Source of the DNA: Phalacrocorax aristotelis
Lineage: Eukaryota; Chordata; Aves; Suliformes; Phalacrocoracidae
Direction: 5' to 3'
Assembly: GCF_949628215.1 (NCBI RefSeq)
Contig: NC_134276.1
Coordinates: 133,176,125-133,240,124, forward strand
DNA length: 64,000 nt
This document shows positions 50,200 to 62,216 of this stretch, one piece after another. Made by a program: the position numbers and the translations under genes. The notes under the pieces were generated by a model. That model saw only the letters and a list, made by a program, of their open reading frames with translations, did no database searches and was not told the DNA's origin. How positions within the stretch are numbered: position 1 is the stretch's first letter; each line of letters opens with the position of its first letter.

Positions 50200-50960
50200 T
50201 GTCCTTCCCCGTGCCCGCCCCGGCGTGGCGTGACCGGGGCCTGGTCCCAGCTGTGAGGTGTCCTTTGCTGTCTCTCCTTTGAAGCTCAGCTCGGGAGGAA
50301 GAGGAGGGGTGAGTGCGGGAGCCGGGAGGGAGCCTGTGCCCTTGGCCATGGCGAGGCAGGAGGAGAGAAGGCACCCGAGGAGGGAAGCCGGGAGCTGACT
50401 CAGCGGAGCAGGCCGGCATGCTTTCCCGGGAGCACGGCTTCCCTGCCGGAGTCTGCGGAGGGTATTTAGTGGTACCGGTGCCGGGCAGCCTCGCCGTTCC
50501 CCCAGCAGCCTGGGGATGGGCCAGGGGCCGGCTGGAGGCGGTCACTTCCCGCCCCCGGCGGCGGTCGCGTCGTGGGAGCAGGAGGATGATCCCTCGGGGG
50601 TTGTCTGAAAGACCGGGGAGGCGGTGATAAGCGGTGGTTGTGCCCCAGCCCGGTAGGTCCGGCTTGGGGCCGGCCCCGCTGCAGTGGAGCGGCGCGCAGC
50701 CGAGTGGCTGCGGTCCTTCCGTCCCTTCCTCCGTCCCCGGGCCTGGTTCTGGTCTGGAGGAGGCGGCCAAGTGAGGCTGGCGGGTCCTTCTCCGGCTGAG
50801 GGGAAAGAGAGGGCGCGAGTGACTCCTGCTTGCTTTTTTCCTGCCGTTCGGGGTGGATGAGTTCTCCAGTTTGGACTTTTGAGGAGGTGGGAGTGCGGAT
50901 GCGTGGCGAGATTATTTTCCCTCGGTAGTTCTCCTTTCTCCTGCAGGATAGGAGAAAGGT
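50200..50960 (+). promoter_or_regulatory. CpG-island promoter and first exon of the RAP1GAP-like gene
   Basis: A CpG-dense block, the only island upstream of the plus-strand RAP1GAP-like exons. Strong donors on the plus strand lie after 50308 (GGG|gtgagt) and after 50958 (AAAG|gtgagg), so there may be alternative noncoding first exons. No convincing start codon is seen. Long frames on both strands inside the island are expected from base composition alone. Whether it is also a divergent promoter cannot be told. Confidence 0.6.
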
Positions 50961-53900
50961 GAGGAGTAAGAGCTGGCTGGGTTCTCCGGGCCTTTTCGGT
51001 ACCCTGCCCACCCTTTTTGTTGGTGCAAGAAGAGACAGAGGAAGCCCTGAGCAGGGAGCAGGCATTGCCCACATGTTGGAGCAGTGCCTCCCACGGGAGG
51101 GGCAGGAGCTCCCCAGCAGCCAGAACGGGGAGTGCAGCTGGAAGTCAGGTTCCTAACTAGGAGTTGGGGTCTATGGGCAGAAAAGTTTGTGACCAGCTGA
51201 CAGCAAACTGCATCTCATTTGTAGTAGTTGCTTCCTTTTCCTAGTTCTCTTTTGGTAATTCCTTTCCGTGAATTTTAGGAATCTGTGTTTTAGCAAAATT
51301 CAAAGCTGTAGTTTCTATGCATGCTGGTATTAGCAGAGTAAGGCTTTTCATGTCATGTTTTCAGCTGTCTCCACTGAACACCTAAAAATCTTATTTGGTA
51401 GAGCAAATATGCCTCTCTAAGGGAGAAACAAGGGAGTGAAAGAGCAGAAGTTGTTGCTCGGGGAAGTGGTGCCCAGAATTTTCCTTATGAACGTTTCAGG
51501 CCTGTTCTTGTTTCAGATTATCTTCAGTTCTTCTAAATTGCCTGTCCCTTCTAGTGAGTGATTTCAAGGGCATATTGGTGTCTCGTTGCAAGAATACACT
51601 CATTAGGCTGGGATGCCAGTTATTGTACTGTTGTTCCATAATCAGCTGCAAATTGTGCCTTATTGTTTCTCCTACTAGAAGGCTTCCAGATTAGCAGAGG
51701 TTTTTACAATAGCTGTACACCTGCTTCCCTGTGAGCTTTCAGGAAAATCGTTACTGGAGGATTTGGGGCACTTGTCTCTTCAGAGCACAACAAATCCCCT
51801 TTGCCTCTGGAATACTTACAAAAGGTGGATGAAAGGCTATATGAAATATGTCAAGGCTAATTTGTGTTTTTCTCAGAACAAATACTTGCATTGACTTGGT
51901 TATTTGACTGTCTCAGCTATAGCAGATGGGAATGATTTTGAGAGAGCTGTATAGAGAGGTCCCAGGACTGAAATAGCAGAGGATGCTGCCAGATGGGAAT
52001 ACAGGGCATGAGGAGAGTCATGTGTGTGGAGATGGTGGCTTAGAGGTCTGCAAACAGGTGCTTGTTGCACTGTTTCAGAATTAAGAGTGGAGTCTTTAGC
52101 AGTGTATCAGCAGTGCCTACTTTTAGTTTGGCTACCTGCTTGAAATTAATGCACTGGTGACTGTCACTAGTAAAATCCTAGTTTAGTCTTTAGCATTGTC
52201 TAGGCACTTTGCTTCCCCTTGTTGCCATTTCCTAAAAATAAAGCTTCAGCAAGTATTACATATTCCTCTCCAGGTCTGCAGAATTGCTTTTGTTTTTCAG
52301 GCTGATATTCTGCTTTTTTGTGGTCAAAGAGTTTGAAGTTCCAATTTGAAAAGAAGTATGTTCTCTTTCTGTAGAGAAAGCTTAGCGCTTTTCATTTCAG
52401 AAGTTCAAAATTCACAAATGGACTTTCAAGCAGTAGTTACAATAACCCCAAATTTTTGTGATATTTTGTAAAAGTTAACAAAATCTAAGTCATTATGGCG
52501 TTCTTCTTTTTGAAGTCCTTCAGCACATTCTTAATCTGGGATACTTACAGAACTGAGAACATCTCTAAATGTAGAAGACTGGTGATTTTGGCATCTGCTG
52601 GAGACATTTTGACAATAAAACTATACTAAGAGCGAATGTTACAGAGCAGTTGCTGCATAGAGCACTCGGCTCAGTCCAAAGCGTAGAAATGAATTTATGG
52701 TGAGAGGATAGGGGCAGGACTGGCCACACTGACCTTATGTAGGAACTGCCAGATTTTCATGATGCAGGTGTGTATTTTACTCTTCATGGAATGCTTCAGG
52801 ATTCAAACCAGTGACAGCCAAAGGAATACACTGTAGTATGCAACAAGGCCCTAGGGCATCCAGTTGCACAAAAGTTCTACTGTTACACTTCTCTGGAGAT
52901 GGCTAGTTTCTGAACAAATTAAGGTATTACCTTTTTAGAGCTCACAGAACTGAATCTTCAGCTTTCTAAAAGAAACAATGAAAATCTTTCATGTACTTCC
53001 TTGGACATAGATTTTGTTGGTCCCAAACATGCTTCAAGTAAATGAATAAAATGAGAAGTAAAGCATGTGTTGGTATAATATTAATATTAATTTAAAATAC
53101 ATTTGCCATCTAACTATTCTGATACTTACGTGAGGATGTCAAGGCTTACTCCTACATCTTTCCTCCCATTTTATTATCCATATTATGGATTTAATCTTTA
53201 GATATGTTACACAGATCTCTCTCATTTGGATTCTGTGGGATGGAAGCATTATGTTACTTCGAGTAGATTAGCCTACGTGGAAGTTACATGATGCCATTGG
53301 GCTACTCAAATAAATTGTGAGTTGTCAGAGAATTGGTGGGCATAGAGATTCTTGGAGCTTGTAACAGAGTGTAGCTTCATGATTACAGAAATATGTTATA
53401 CTTCTATACAACAGGGAATGTAGATGCTGGGTTCAAAGCAAGAGTCTGTGTGACTTACAGGTACTGATCTCTTAGCATAGAAGCAGTAGGAGTCACACAT
53501 TTAATAGCTAGAGCATAACAATTCATGATTGCATTATGTCCTCGCATGACAAACAATTAATGATTGGGTTACAAAGTGGATGAACCTTGTCTGTTGTATT
53601 ATAAACTTGGGCTTTGTTCCCAGCTCCACCTATGTGACATTGACCATGACTTAAACCCCAGTTGTGACTGCTAGTAAAATCAGTGAATGACATGGAAAGT
53701 TTATTAGCTAACAGTAGGAGAGCTGCAGCTAGCAGTGAGACTGTCCGTAATGCAATGGGCAAGTCTTTTAAACTACAGTGTATTTTTTGTGTTGTTTTTG
53801 TGTTTTCTCTCTATGAAATCAAGTGCTGCTGCTGTTTATATACATTGTTGCTCCAGCAGGGGTAATAATAATAATTCCAATAGAAGACATGCAGACAAAA

Positions 53901-55052
53901 GCCCATCTAATGCACACACTGGCTTTACCAGCAGTGCCAACACAGAACTATGGCTGCATCTCTCCTGTAGTGTGTATCAGTTCAGTTCTGGCACCATCAC
54001 TGTTATGCTCCTGTCTTGGAGACTAATACCCAGGCTAGGGAAACTAGGGCTGTGCTTTGCATGTGCTGATTTCAGTGATATTTCAGAACTTTCAGATCTT
54101 TTAATATGGTTCAGTTTTGGGATCTGATCCCAAAGCTTTCTATGACACCCATCTTTATTCTGCTGCAGTCTATGATAGAGGATGAACTTGGCAAAAAAGA
54201 TTGTTCAGCACTTACATGACAGTTTTGAGGAAAATAGTGTGTTTGAACACAGACAGAGCAGTTGGGGCCAGAACATTTTTTGCTGTTACATCCAGGATGT
54301 TTGTAGGTAGTGAGTGGTAAGCTAAGACAGCTCAAGGAATCTCATAAGGAATGACAGGTTCCTTGTGGGCAAGAATTGGTCTGGGGAAAGGAAGAGTAAG
54401 CAGAAGGCAAAGCAGGCACTGCAAGGAAGTACTGGCATCTTGCGCTCTTCAAGAGTTAGAAGTTTTTCTTTTTCCTTCCCCTGCCCCTTGCTGCCCCTGT
54501 CTCTTGCAGGAAGTCTGAGGAGGGGGTGTGCTGCTTCAGTGATGTTATAGACTATCCCACCCAAGGCTTTCCATGTGCTCTCACTCCTGCTGTCCCCAAC
54601 AAGGTAAAGGCAGTCCACATTCCTCTGGCTCAGGGTTGGAATGTGCCATGAAACACTGAGCAGAAGAAATGACTGAAAGCATGCTCATGTGCATGTTTGT
54701 GTTATACCTATAGTTGCCCACTTCCATGAGAATCCTAAACTTGTTCATTTAACCATTTCTTATGCTATACTGTATCAAGTCAGTAGTCTGACCCATTGAA
54801 AGAGAGAAATTCCTGATACCTGTCTGATCAGGTTCCAGGTCAAGATTTTGCAGCGCAAGCTGAAGACAATTTGCCCAGTTGAATTGTCAGTTAAGGAAGA
54901 ATGATTCCATCTTGTCTTCAGTGAGCAAGCAGTTTCTGTGCCAAAACATGGAAGGAGTTGTTGGCTCCTTCAATATCTATGTTACCACAGAAGATAACGT
55001 TAGCATCTGCAAATGTTAAATTCTTTTCCCTATTGTCTTTTCTTTTTCACAG
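50961..55052 (+). other. Presumed first intron of the RAP1GAP-like gene
   Basis: No coding exon is recognised. One may be hidden here, because the exon at 55053 opens in frame before its first Met, and long RAP1GAP isoforms carry extra N-terminal residues. No repeats of note were found. Confidence 0.4.
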
Positions 55053-55088
55053 ACTGTGGACTTGTTTGAGATGATTGAAAAAATGCAG
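55053..55088 (+). CDS. RAP1GAP-like exon: GoLoco first half
   Basis: Encodes [12 protein letters not shown] after a ttttcacag acceptor; the donor is CAG|gtaagg. The '[10 protein letters not shown]' string is the helical part of a GoLoco motif. Short human RAP1GAP isoforms start at the equivalent of the ATG at 55071. The residues before it are also conserved in longer isoforms, so translation probably starts upstream. Confidence 0.85.
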
Positions 55089-58000
55089 GTAAGGAGAAGT
55101 TATTCTGTCAGACTTTGGGATCTCTTGATTTTTTTCATAGCCAAACAGATAATCAGCTGCTATTTGTCTTGTCACTTTACTCCCAATACCCTTTAATTTG
55201 GGCTTGCAGAATATTTAGCTCTCCTAGGCCCAAGTTGCTATACCTACTCTTAAATGCAGTTTCAAAAGCATTTTCCTGTGTGTGTTTTTCCAACAAGCAT
55301 GATGGAAGGAGTAGACACAATTTGCTGTAATCCTGTCTGTTCTTTGCAGAAGTGTGATTCTGAGAGAAAATCAAAACTGCATTTAGGTATCTCTGGCATC
55401 TTCTTCACGAAACTATGTTTCCACTAGGTAGCGGCTGCTAATGACAGGTGGTTAATGGGATGTTAACATAACTGCATTCAGCAAGGTCAAACAGTTTAAT
55501 AAATAACTATTGTAGGCACTGTCTTTAACTTGCACAAGAAAGGAGGACCCTGGCTCAATTCTCATATGGAAATACATGCATTATTACATTATAAAATTAA
55601 AATAAAGTAAAACGGGGAAAAAAACCAACCCTGCCCTACCAAATAAAGCTATAGTAGTATAATAATATGTTATATATCTAACACCAAAATCTTTAAAACT
55701 AAATTTTTCAGATTATCTGGTCTCAGAGCATCCTTACAGACTACCAATATTTTCTCTGAGTAATACACTTTCTTAAAAATGCTATGGTTAACTTTGAGCT
55801 AACATAACATGTACATGGCACGCAATGCCTGCTTTTTATTATGTGCAGGAATTAAACTTATAAGAAGCAATTAACTACTTTTTTTAGAATTTGGGTGATC
55901 AGATTTTGGATGTGAGGGAAGTGCAGGACTTTGGTGGGACTGTAAATGTGAGGAGGTGGAAGGTAGCAGCAAAATGCTGAGTACAGAGTTATGAGGCTGA
56001 AGTACTATTTGGCAGACTAGAAGGGAGAAGTGGGGGAAAGAGGGGGTAAAGGTATATCTTCTATATATTCATGTGTAGATAGACACAGACCCTGAAACCA
56101 CTGTACTGACACCCAGACTATGTTTGGGGTATATGCTCAGTGCTTTAGAGTAACAGGCTCTGTAAATGTGCCTAGCTCCCTTAGCTCTGTGCTACAAAGT
56201 AAGCTTGAGCGTGCAGAGCTTCTTGTTCAGTTCAAGAACATGTTAAAAGGTATGACAATCCTTTCCAGGCCTTCTGAAGTCTGTATAAGGAAGAATCACT
56301 AGCAGATGTCCCTTACTGAAGGCTGTGTTGCTTAAGATTCTCAGTGTTTCTCAGCTCCCAGTTTACCATATGAAAACTGGCTCTCACTGGATTTGGACCT
56401 CTTTAGTTACATATATAGCAGAAGGAGCTGATGAGAATTTCCATCATATACAGACCACCTAATTTTGCAACTATATTGGTTTCTTGGCTGCCCATTGTTA
56501 AGATTGTATAGCGGTGGGTTTGGTTTTTTTTGTGTTTTTCTTTTTTTTTTTTTTTTAATCTAGCTTGTTTTGTCATCTCACTTGCACTAGGAGGATTAAT
56601 AACTGCTGCTTAAGTATGACAGCAATTTTCTGAAAGAAGGGAAGAGAGTTGTTTTCGAAAAGAACTCCCCCCGAATAGTTGTTTCTATTATTTGTTATCT
56701 TTCTTCATATTTTTACTAATTCTTTATTCTTTCTTTGTTTGTTTTTGCTTTCCCTTTCCTTCCATTTGTCTCTGGCTATCGTTTAGATTTATTGAATTAT
56801 TCTTGAAAATGAAATATAGGATTTTCATTAGCAATCAAGCGAGTAAAAGCCAAAATAGGAGGCTTGGACATTTTTCCTGTAAAATAACAACAACAAAGCT
56901 ATAGGACAGAATTAGTTTTTGAGTACTTTAGTGATTGGATTGGAGTATAATTGTTTGACTGAAACTTAACATAGCCATTTCCCGTTATGTGTGATCAATT
57001 AACAGGTAAAGTTGTGCTCTCTTTTTAAACTGAAACCTGTCCCTGAGATCTGGGAATGAAGTTTGCCTTTTTCTTTTTTTTTTTTTACTCTTATTAATAA
57101 TTACTTGAAGTGAATGGGTTACTGGCTGCTTTGTTCTATGCATACAGACCTAGTGAAGTCACAGTAAATACTTTGTTAAGGACATTTAGGAATACATTGT
57201 TCCTAGATAGCTCTGCAGTGCAAGCAGTTGAAAAGCAAGCAAATTGAATTTCAGCCAATGAACCCAGATATTTTAGGTCTTACATACTTGCATAACCAAC
57301 CCCTCTTCACTTACCTGCCTTTGTTTTTTATGGTGTGATGTTCACTACCTCTGTTCTGCATTTGTACAGTTTCAACCTATCCTTCAGTCTTATTTTCTCA
57401 CAACTACCTCTGTATTTTTTTTTTTCCTGTGCCCCATTTTATATCTAAGTAGTCCATTTTGAATTAGTCCCCTCAAGGCACTGCTCTTTCCCCATAAAAA
57501 ACATGTGTTATCCTAGCATTGTTAAACTATGTTGGACCCAGCTGTGGGTCTGGACAGCTTTTTCCTGTGCTGTCTGTTCTTTCATCCTGCTGAGGCCAGG
57601 TGTTTCCCTGGGAATATCAGATTCCCAGATTGATACTAACTCCACTAAGCTACCCAGGGAGACAGTGAAGGAAAGCCTTTGCTTAAAGGCAGTGCTGCAA
57701 GCCAAACTGGGCCAAACCAGAAGGGTGTCTTAGTAGGTGGTTGAGACTGCTGTAGTTTGTGTCTCTCCCTTTTGAGGAATGGCAGTGCTCATCAACCAGT
57801 TGCTCTGCCCATGCTCTGACACTTCAGCAGCTTCTGCTCTAAGTTCCCTGTGGTCCTGCTTACCCTCTAAAATAAAGCTTTGGACTTTATGGGCCAGGGC
57901 TGCATTAGATCTTTAAAAGTATCTTAAGCCTCACTCTAGAGGAGAGGTTGGTGGATTTAGGCCTATGAGTTCTGCTTCCAGCCTCCTTTACAGTGCAGAG

Positions 58001-61000
58001 TCATGGAACGTGCTGGCATGTTCCTCTGCTCTCTGAAAAGGCTCTGACACAAACAGCACCTCCTTTATAGCAGCCCAAGAAGTTTTCCTTTAGGCCTGTC
58101 TGAGATACTGGTCTTCTACCAGGTCCTCCTTTGAAACTGGAAACTTGTTGCAGTTGTCAGATCTGCCAGAAACGCCAAGGAAGTGAAGACAGAACTTACA
58201 AAATTGCAGTTTCCCAACCTTGATTTCTGTGTGCAGAAATCTCCCAGTGCATAGCAAATTTATGCTGCTACTTTCCACGGTTTGTACCGAAGGCTGGGGA
58301 TGCTTTGTACCTGAATGTCTCCTGTCTCAGTCCTATTCAGATAGAGCATAGAACTTTCTTGCTGCAAAGAACTGTTCCTGAGACCCCTGTTGCAGAACGT
58401 AGCCTTCCTTATGAACTCCAGCACACTAGGTTTACAAGTGACCAGATCACATCAACAAAACATCCATTTGCATTTATATTTCATGCACTCCACTTTCTCA
58501 GCTTTATGACTTCCCCAAATGCAAAATGGCTAGTACTATCTCTGCAAAAGGCAAAGATCACTTGTCAGCCTCTGTTTCATCTCAGTTTCACAACCTACCA
58601 TGTCCTGGTAATTTGTTGTTCATTTTGTCATTGCTGCCTACTGACATTGCAATTTGAAACAGATCTTCTGACATTTCTCTATGAAGAATACTTCTAAGCT
58701 GCTATTTGTTCAGGCTCCTCTGTTGAAAATACAAGTAAAGAAAAATTTTTTTTTTTGGGGGGGGGGGGGGGGGCGGGGGCTGTGTGTGTAACTCTCTTTA
58801 AGCTCAGCTTTTATAGTTTGATCCTATGTCATCCTGTAGACCTTTTGACAAGCTTCTTTCTCCTAATATAGTTAAGGAAAATAATTTCTTTGCTCTTAAT
58901 TGTGTTATCTGCAGATTGTTCCTTACTTGCTTTACTATGTTTCTATGATTAACCAACTAAAATTTGTTGTTATTTCTGTTCTTTGAGTTTGAACTCAACT
59001 TCAGACTTATGAAGAATGCATCTACTGCTAGTCTCCCTTACCCTGGAGTTTAGCCACTCTGGTTTACTTCTGGTGTTTCTTAAGAGTTTTTTGAAGGTTT
59101 ATGCCTTTGTCATGAGCTCAAGGTCTGGCTCCTCATCATTTCACGAAGGTTTAGCTTTTTTTTATGGCTCATTTTTAGGTTCTTTTAATGAGCTTTCTCA
59201 TTTTTCTATAACCTTATTTTTATGTGTAATGGATGTCTTTTTTCTCTTTTTCTTTTCTTGCCCCTGCAAGGAGCATCCTGATCATTATTAGTCCTCCATT
59301 TAGTGTTGCTATTGCCCACTGTTAATGTTGGTGCTATTCTAGCACTTTTTCACCCTATGTGGTTGGAGCATTGGCCCCAAACATTTGCTCATGAGCCTTT
59401 TAAATATCTGCTGTACACCTCCACTCAGATATACATGTATCTACCAGAGACCAGTTTACAAGCTAGTTTCACTATAGAATACTTGCATAGACATAGCTGT
59501 TATAAATTAGATCCTGCTTATTTTCAGAACAAAGTCAAGAGCTGCTTATCCTATGTGGAATCCCTGATTAGCTGCTCCATTAAGCAGTCACTGATGGTGT
59601 ATAAAAATGTAGTCTCAGCATTGTGTTCTGGTATGAGAGTTACAAGATTTAGGTGGCAGTATTTGAATACTCATGTACTGTGTATAAGAGAGAGCTGCAA
59701 CTTAAATCCTGGTATTCAGATTCCTATCTGACAAGGCAAATTTTGCCTCTTACTCTTTTTTCTGTATTGGTGCCCACTTGGACAATGGCCATCATTTTAT
59801 GGGAGCCTGTTGGCTGCCATATCTTTTTGGCTTCTTTTGTTCTGGGCCTCTGCTCAGTTTATGTTGGGGCTGTCCTCACTAAAATTTTCCTGCTGCTGTG
59901 TGCTTCTGCTACAGAAGTGTGGTGGAAATGGGCTAGTCTTGCCATGGTGAGAAGACAGAGGGTGGAATAGCCTTAAGAAAAATAATCAAGTCTGGATGCC
60001 AGCTGCTGATTCAGGAAGAAACTAGGCATCCAGTAGTGCTTTGCCCTGCCATTCCAACCCATCTCACAGTAATGGTGCCTAGGAAAGCAGATGTGCAGGG
60101 CTTTGCTATGTGGCTCGTTACTGCCTGCAGGAGTCTGTTGCATTAGTCAGATGTCTGGATGGAGAGAGGCTCTGATTTTCTGTCTTACCTCTAGGAGACA
60201 GATTTGTTTGCTTATGTGGATGGAAGCAAGCCACATAAGCTGCTTAAGTCTTCTTACCCAGCCCTAATCCTCAAAACAAGTGTTTGTTACTTCTCTTAAC
60301 CCTACTCTGAGGTTCTCAATGCTCTGCCTGACAGTATCTTGAAGGGAGAGGGAAGAGTAGAACAGGAATGAATGGTCTGAAATACTGTTCTTCCACGTTC
60401 TCTCTTTACCTCTTCCTTTTTTTATTGATTGGGATGGGAAGTAAAGTAGCGAGAATAGATTAGAGAATTAAGTAAGAAAATAAGTTTGGGAGATTGCTTT
60501 TGATTTCTTCCAGCTTTCTGCTTTTTAAGAGAAGTAAAGTGGGGGGCTTTTCAGTTCTAATGCCAAACTAGGGGACTGGCCAAGTTCTAGCTTTACTCCT
60601 TCTGATTATTCCAAACTTGCATAAAATAGAAGATTATACAGAGGCAGACAAAATATGCATATTTGGGATATGGAGAAGGACACAGAGGGTAAGTGGAACA
60701 GACATGTTGAAATGTAGGATTCACTGTCTGTGACTTTCTATTTCCAGGGGAGTCGTCTGGATGAACAAAGATGTTCCCTTCCAGCTCCTCTCAAGGTCAG
60801 GTCAAGTCATTGTTGCCTCCTAAGTTGCTAAGAATGGCAGATAATAACTGACCTGGCTTGCAGTGTATTTTCATCTTGGACTGAACTGGGAGCCTACAAA
60901 CAGGCCAAGATATGCTTGGTTGTTTTTTTTTTTTTTTTTGAAGTTGCTGCACAAAAGGGTGAAACTATGTAGCTGAAACAATCAATACTTCCCTCTTTCA

Positions 61001-62216
61001 AATTTAAGTGGTACCAATAAGCGTTTAATATTACTAAAATCTTAGTTTTGACTAAATTTCTTAAATTTTATTCAGTTTAAGAGCTATAATAATATTTATG
61101 AAACCATATTGCATTTATTTTGGTAGTCTGCTTTATAACTCATAGGTGCTGCTAGAAAGACAGTCTGTTTCCCTTAATATTGGGCCAATAAGAACAGATT
61201 CCCATCTTTAAATTCTAAACTCTTCCTCTCCATTCTTTCAGTCATAGCTCAGGCAGAGTAACCTTAAGATCAACCTTGACCTTGAATTCCATCTTGGAAA
61301 GACCTTAAACCCTCCCGCCCACCTCTCCTTGAGAATTGATATAGCTCAATTCTGACAGAGATAGTCCATGCTCTTTGTGGTGATGGAAGTGCATCCAGCT
61401 GGCATGAAGAGGCTCAGATACTCCTATTGTTGCAGTTGTGCCTCAGCACTGCTCAGTTGTATACCACAGGTCTAGCTATGGGATGACACAACCTTGATCT
61501 TATTGTAAATAGAGTACTGCTTCTACCATCCCTACTGTCAACTCTGTCTGCAGCTGCCTAACACTGTGTGGAAGGAAAGCAGAAAGGTTCTCTCTCCTAA
61601 CCTCATCCGACTTGCCTTTAGTTTGACTACCTCCTCATTTTGCATGCCTGTATTCTGTGTAGTTTCAAGGAGGAAGGTGGGTGAAATCTGACTCCTAAAT
61701 TTCTTGTTCTCAAAGTTCTATATTGTAATGCTGAGACCTAGGAAATGGAGTCTAACCTTAAATCCTACAGTAAAATTCTAAAAATGGACTAGGGCAGAGT
61801 GGATGCTGAGGGCACAGTTTGTGCCATGATGAGAGCATGATCCTTCAAACAGTCATGCATTTTTGCTAATGGTCTCTTCTGATTTCAGACAGAAGAGGAG
61901 TATATTCCTTACCCCAGCATCCATGAGGTGAGTTAGTACTGCTCTCCTCTCTTTTTCCTTGGACTTTACTGGCCTTTCAGCTTATTGGCCTTTCAGCTTT
62001 CATGTTCTGTGTCCTTCTGAATAGGTTTTACAGAAAGGGTGGCCATATCCTCTCATTATCTTACCTCAGTTTGGGGGCTACTGGATTGAAGGGACCAGCC
62101 ACAACCTCTCCAGCTTGAGTCCAACTCTGTCTGACATACCCTTTCCCTGGAGTGGTAAAGTGAAACTGGAGAGTGACCCTACAGCCAAGCTGTACCGCAA
62201 ACATTTTCTGGGGAAG
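55053..62216 (+). CDS. RAP1GAP-family protein, N-terminal part (gene continues past window)
   Basis: Rap GTPase-activating proteins switch off Rap1. Four exons are visible: 55053-55088, 60748-60795, 61889-61927 and 62025-62216. All have GT/AG sites, are phase 0 and are multiples of three. Together they give 105 residues: [38 protein letters not shown], then [18 protein letters not shown] to [11 protein letters not shown]. Human RAP1GAP has nearly the same order of motifs, and RAP1GAP2 is less similar. The first two exons form a GoLoco motif, which binds GDP-bound G-alpha-i/o. The catalytic Rap-GAP domain must lie beyond 64 kb. The location beside CASP2 suggests a paralogue of RAP1GAP rather than RAP1GAP itself, so I give no symbol. 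The true start codon is uncertain: the ATG at 55071 or an upstream exon. Confidence 0.9.
58746..58780 (+). repeat. T-run followed by a G-run
   Basis: About 11 T then 17 G, a C and 5 more G, followed by (gt)n. It can form a G-quadruplex. Runs this long are prone to length errors in sequencing, so the exact count is unsafe. It lies in the long RAP1GAP-like intron. Confidence 0.8.
60748..60795 (+). CDS. RAP1GAP-like exon: GoLoco second half
   Basis: Encodes [16 protein letters not shown]. The DEQR core includes the arginine that contacts nucleotide in G-alpha complexes of GoLoco proteins. Human RAP1GAP has Met where this copy has Leu before DEQR. The exon is flanked by ttccag and AAG|gtcagg. 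Confidence 0.9.
61889..61927 (+). CDS. RAP1GAP-like exon: [11 protein letters not shown]
   Basis: Encodes 13 residues that match the conserved segment following GoLoco in RAP1GAP and RAP1GAP2. The acceptor is gatttcag and the donor is GAG|gtgagt. Confidence 0.92.
62025..62216 (+). CDS. RAP1GAP-like exon: [11 protein letters not shown] to RKHFLGK
   Basis: Encodes 64 residues with the family signature [11 protein letters not shown] and the ending YRKHFLGK. The middle loop ([16 protein letters not shown]) differs from human RAP1GAP. The donor is AAG|gtaagg. The expected next exon, beginning near EHFNYYS in human, was not found before 64000. Confidence 0.95.

Noticed and set aside
50168-51074. 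Minus-strand frames of 176-202 codons in the second CpG island
   Set aside because: GC-driven open frames rich in Pro, Arg and Gly with no domain. Three overlapping frames are open at once, as expected for a CpG island.
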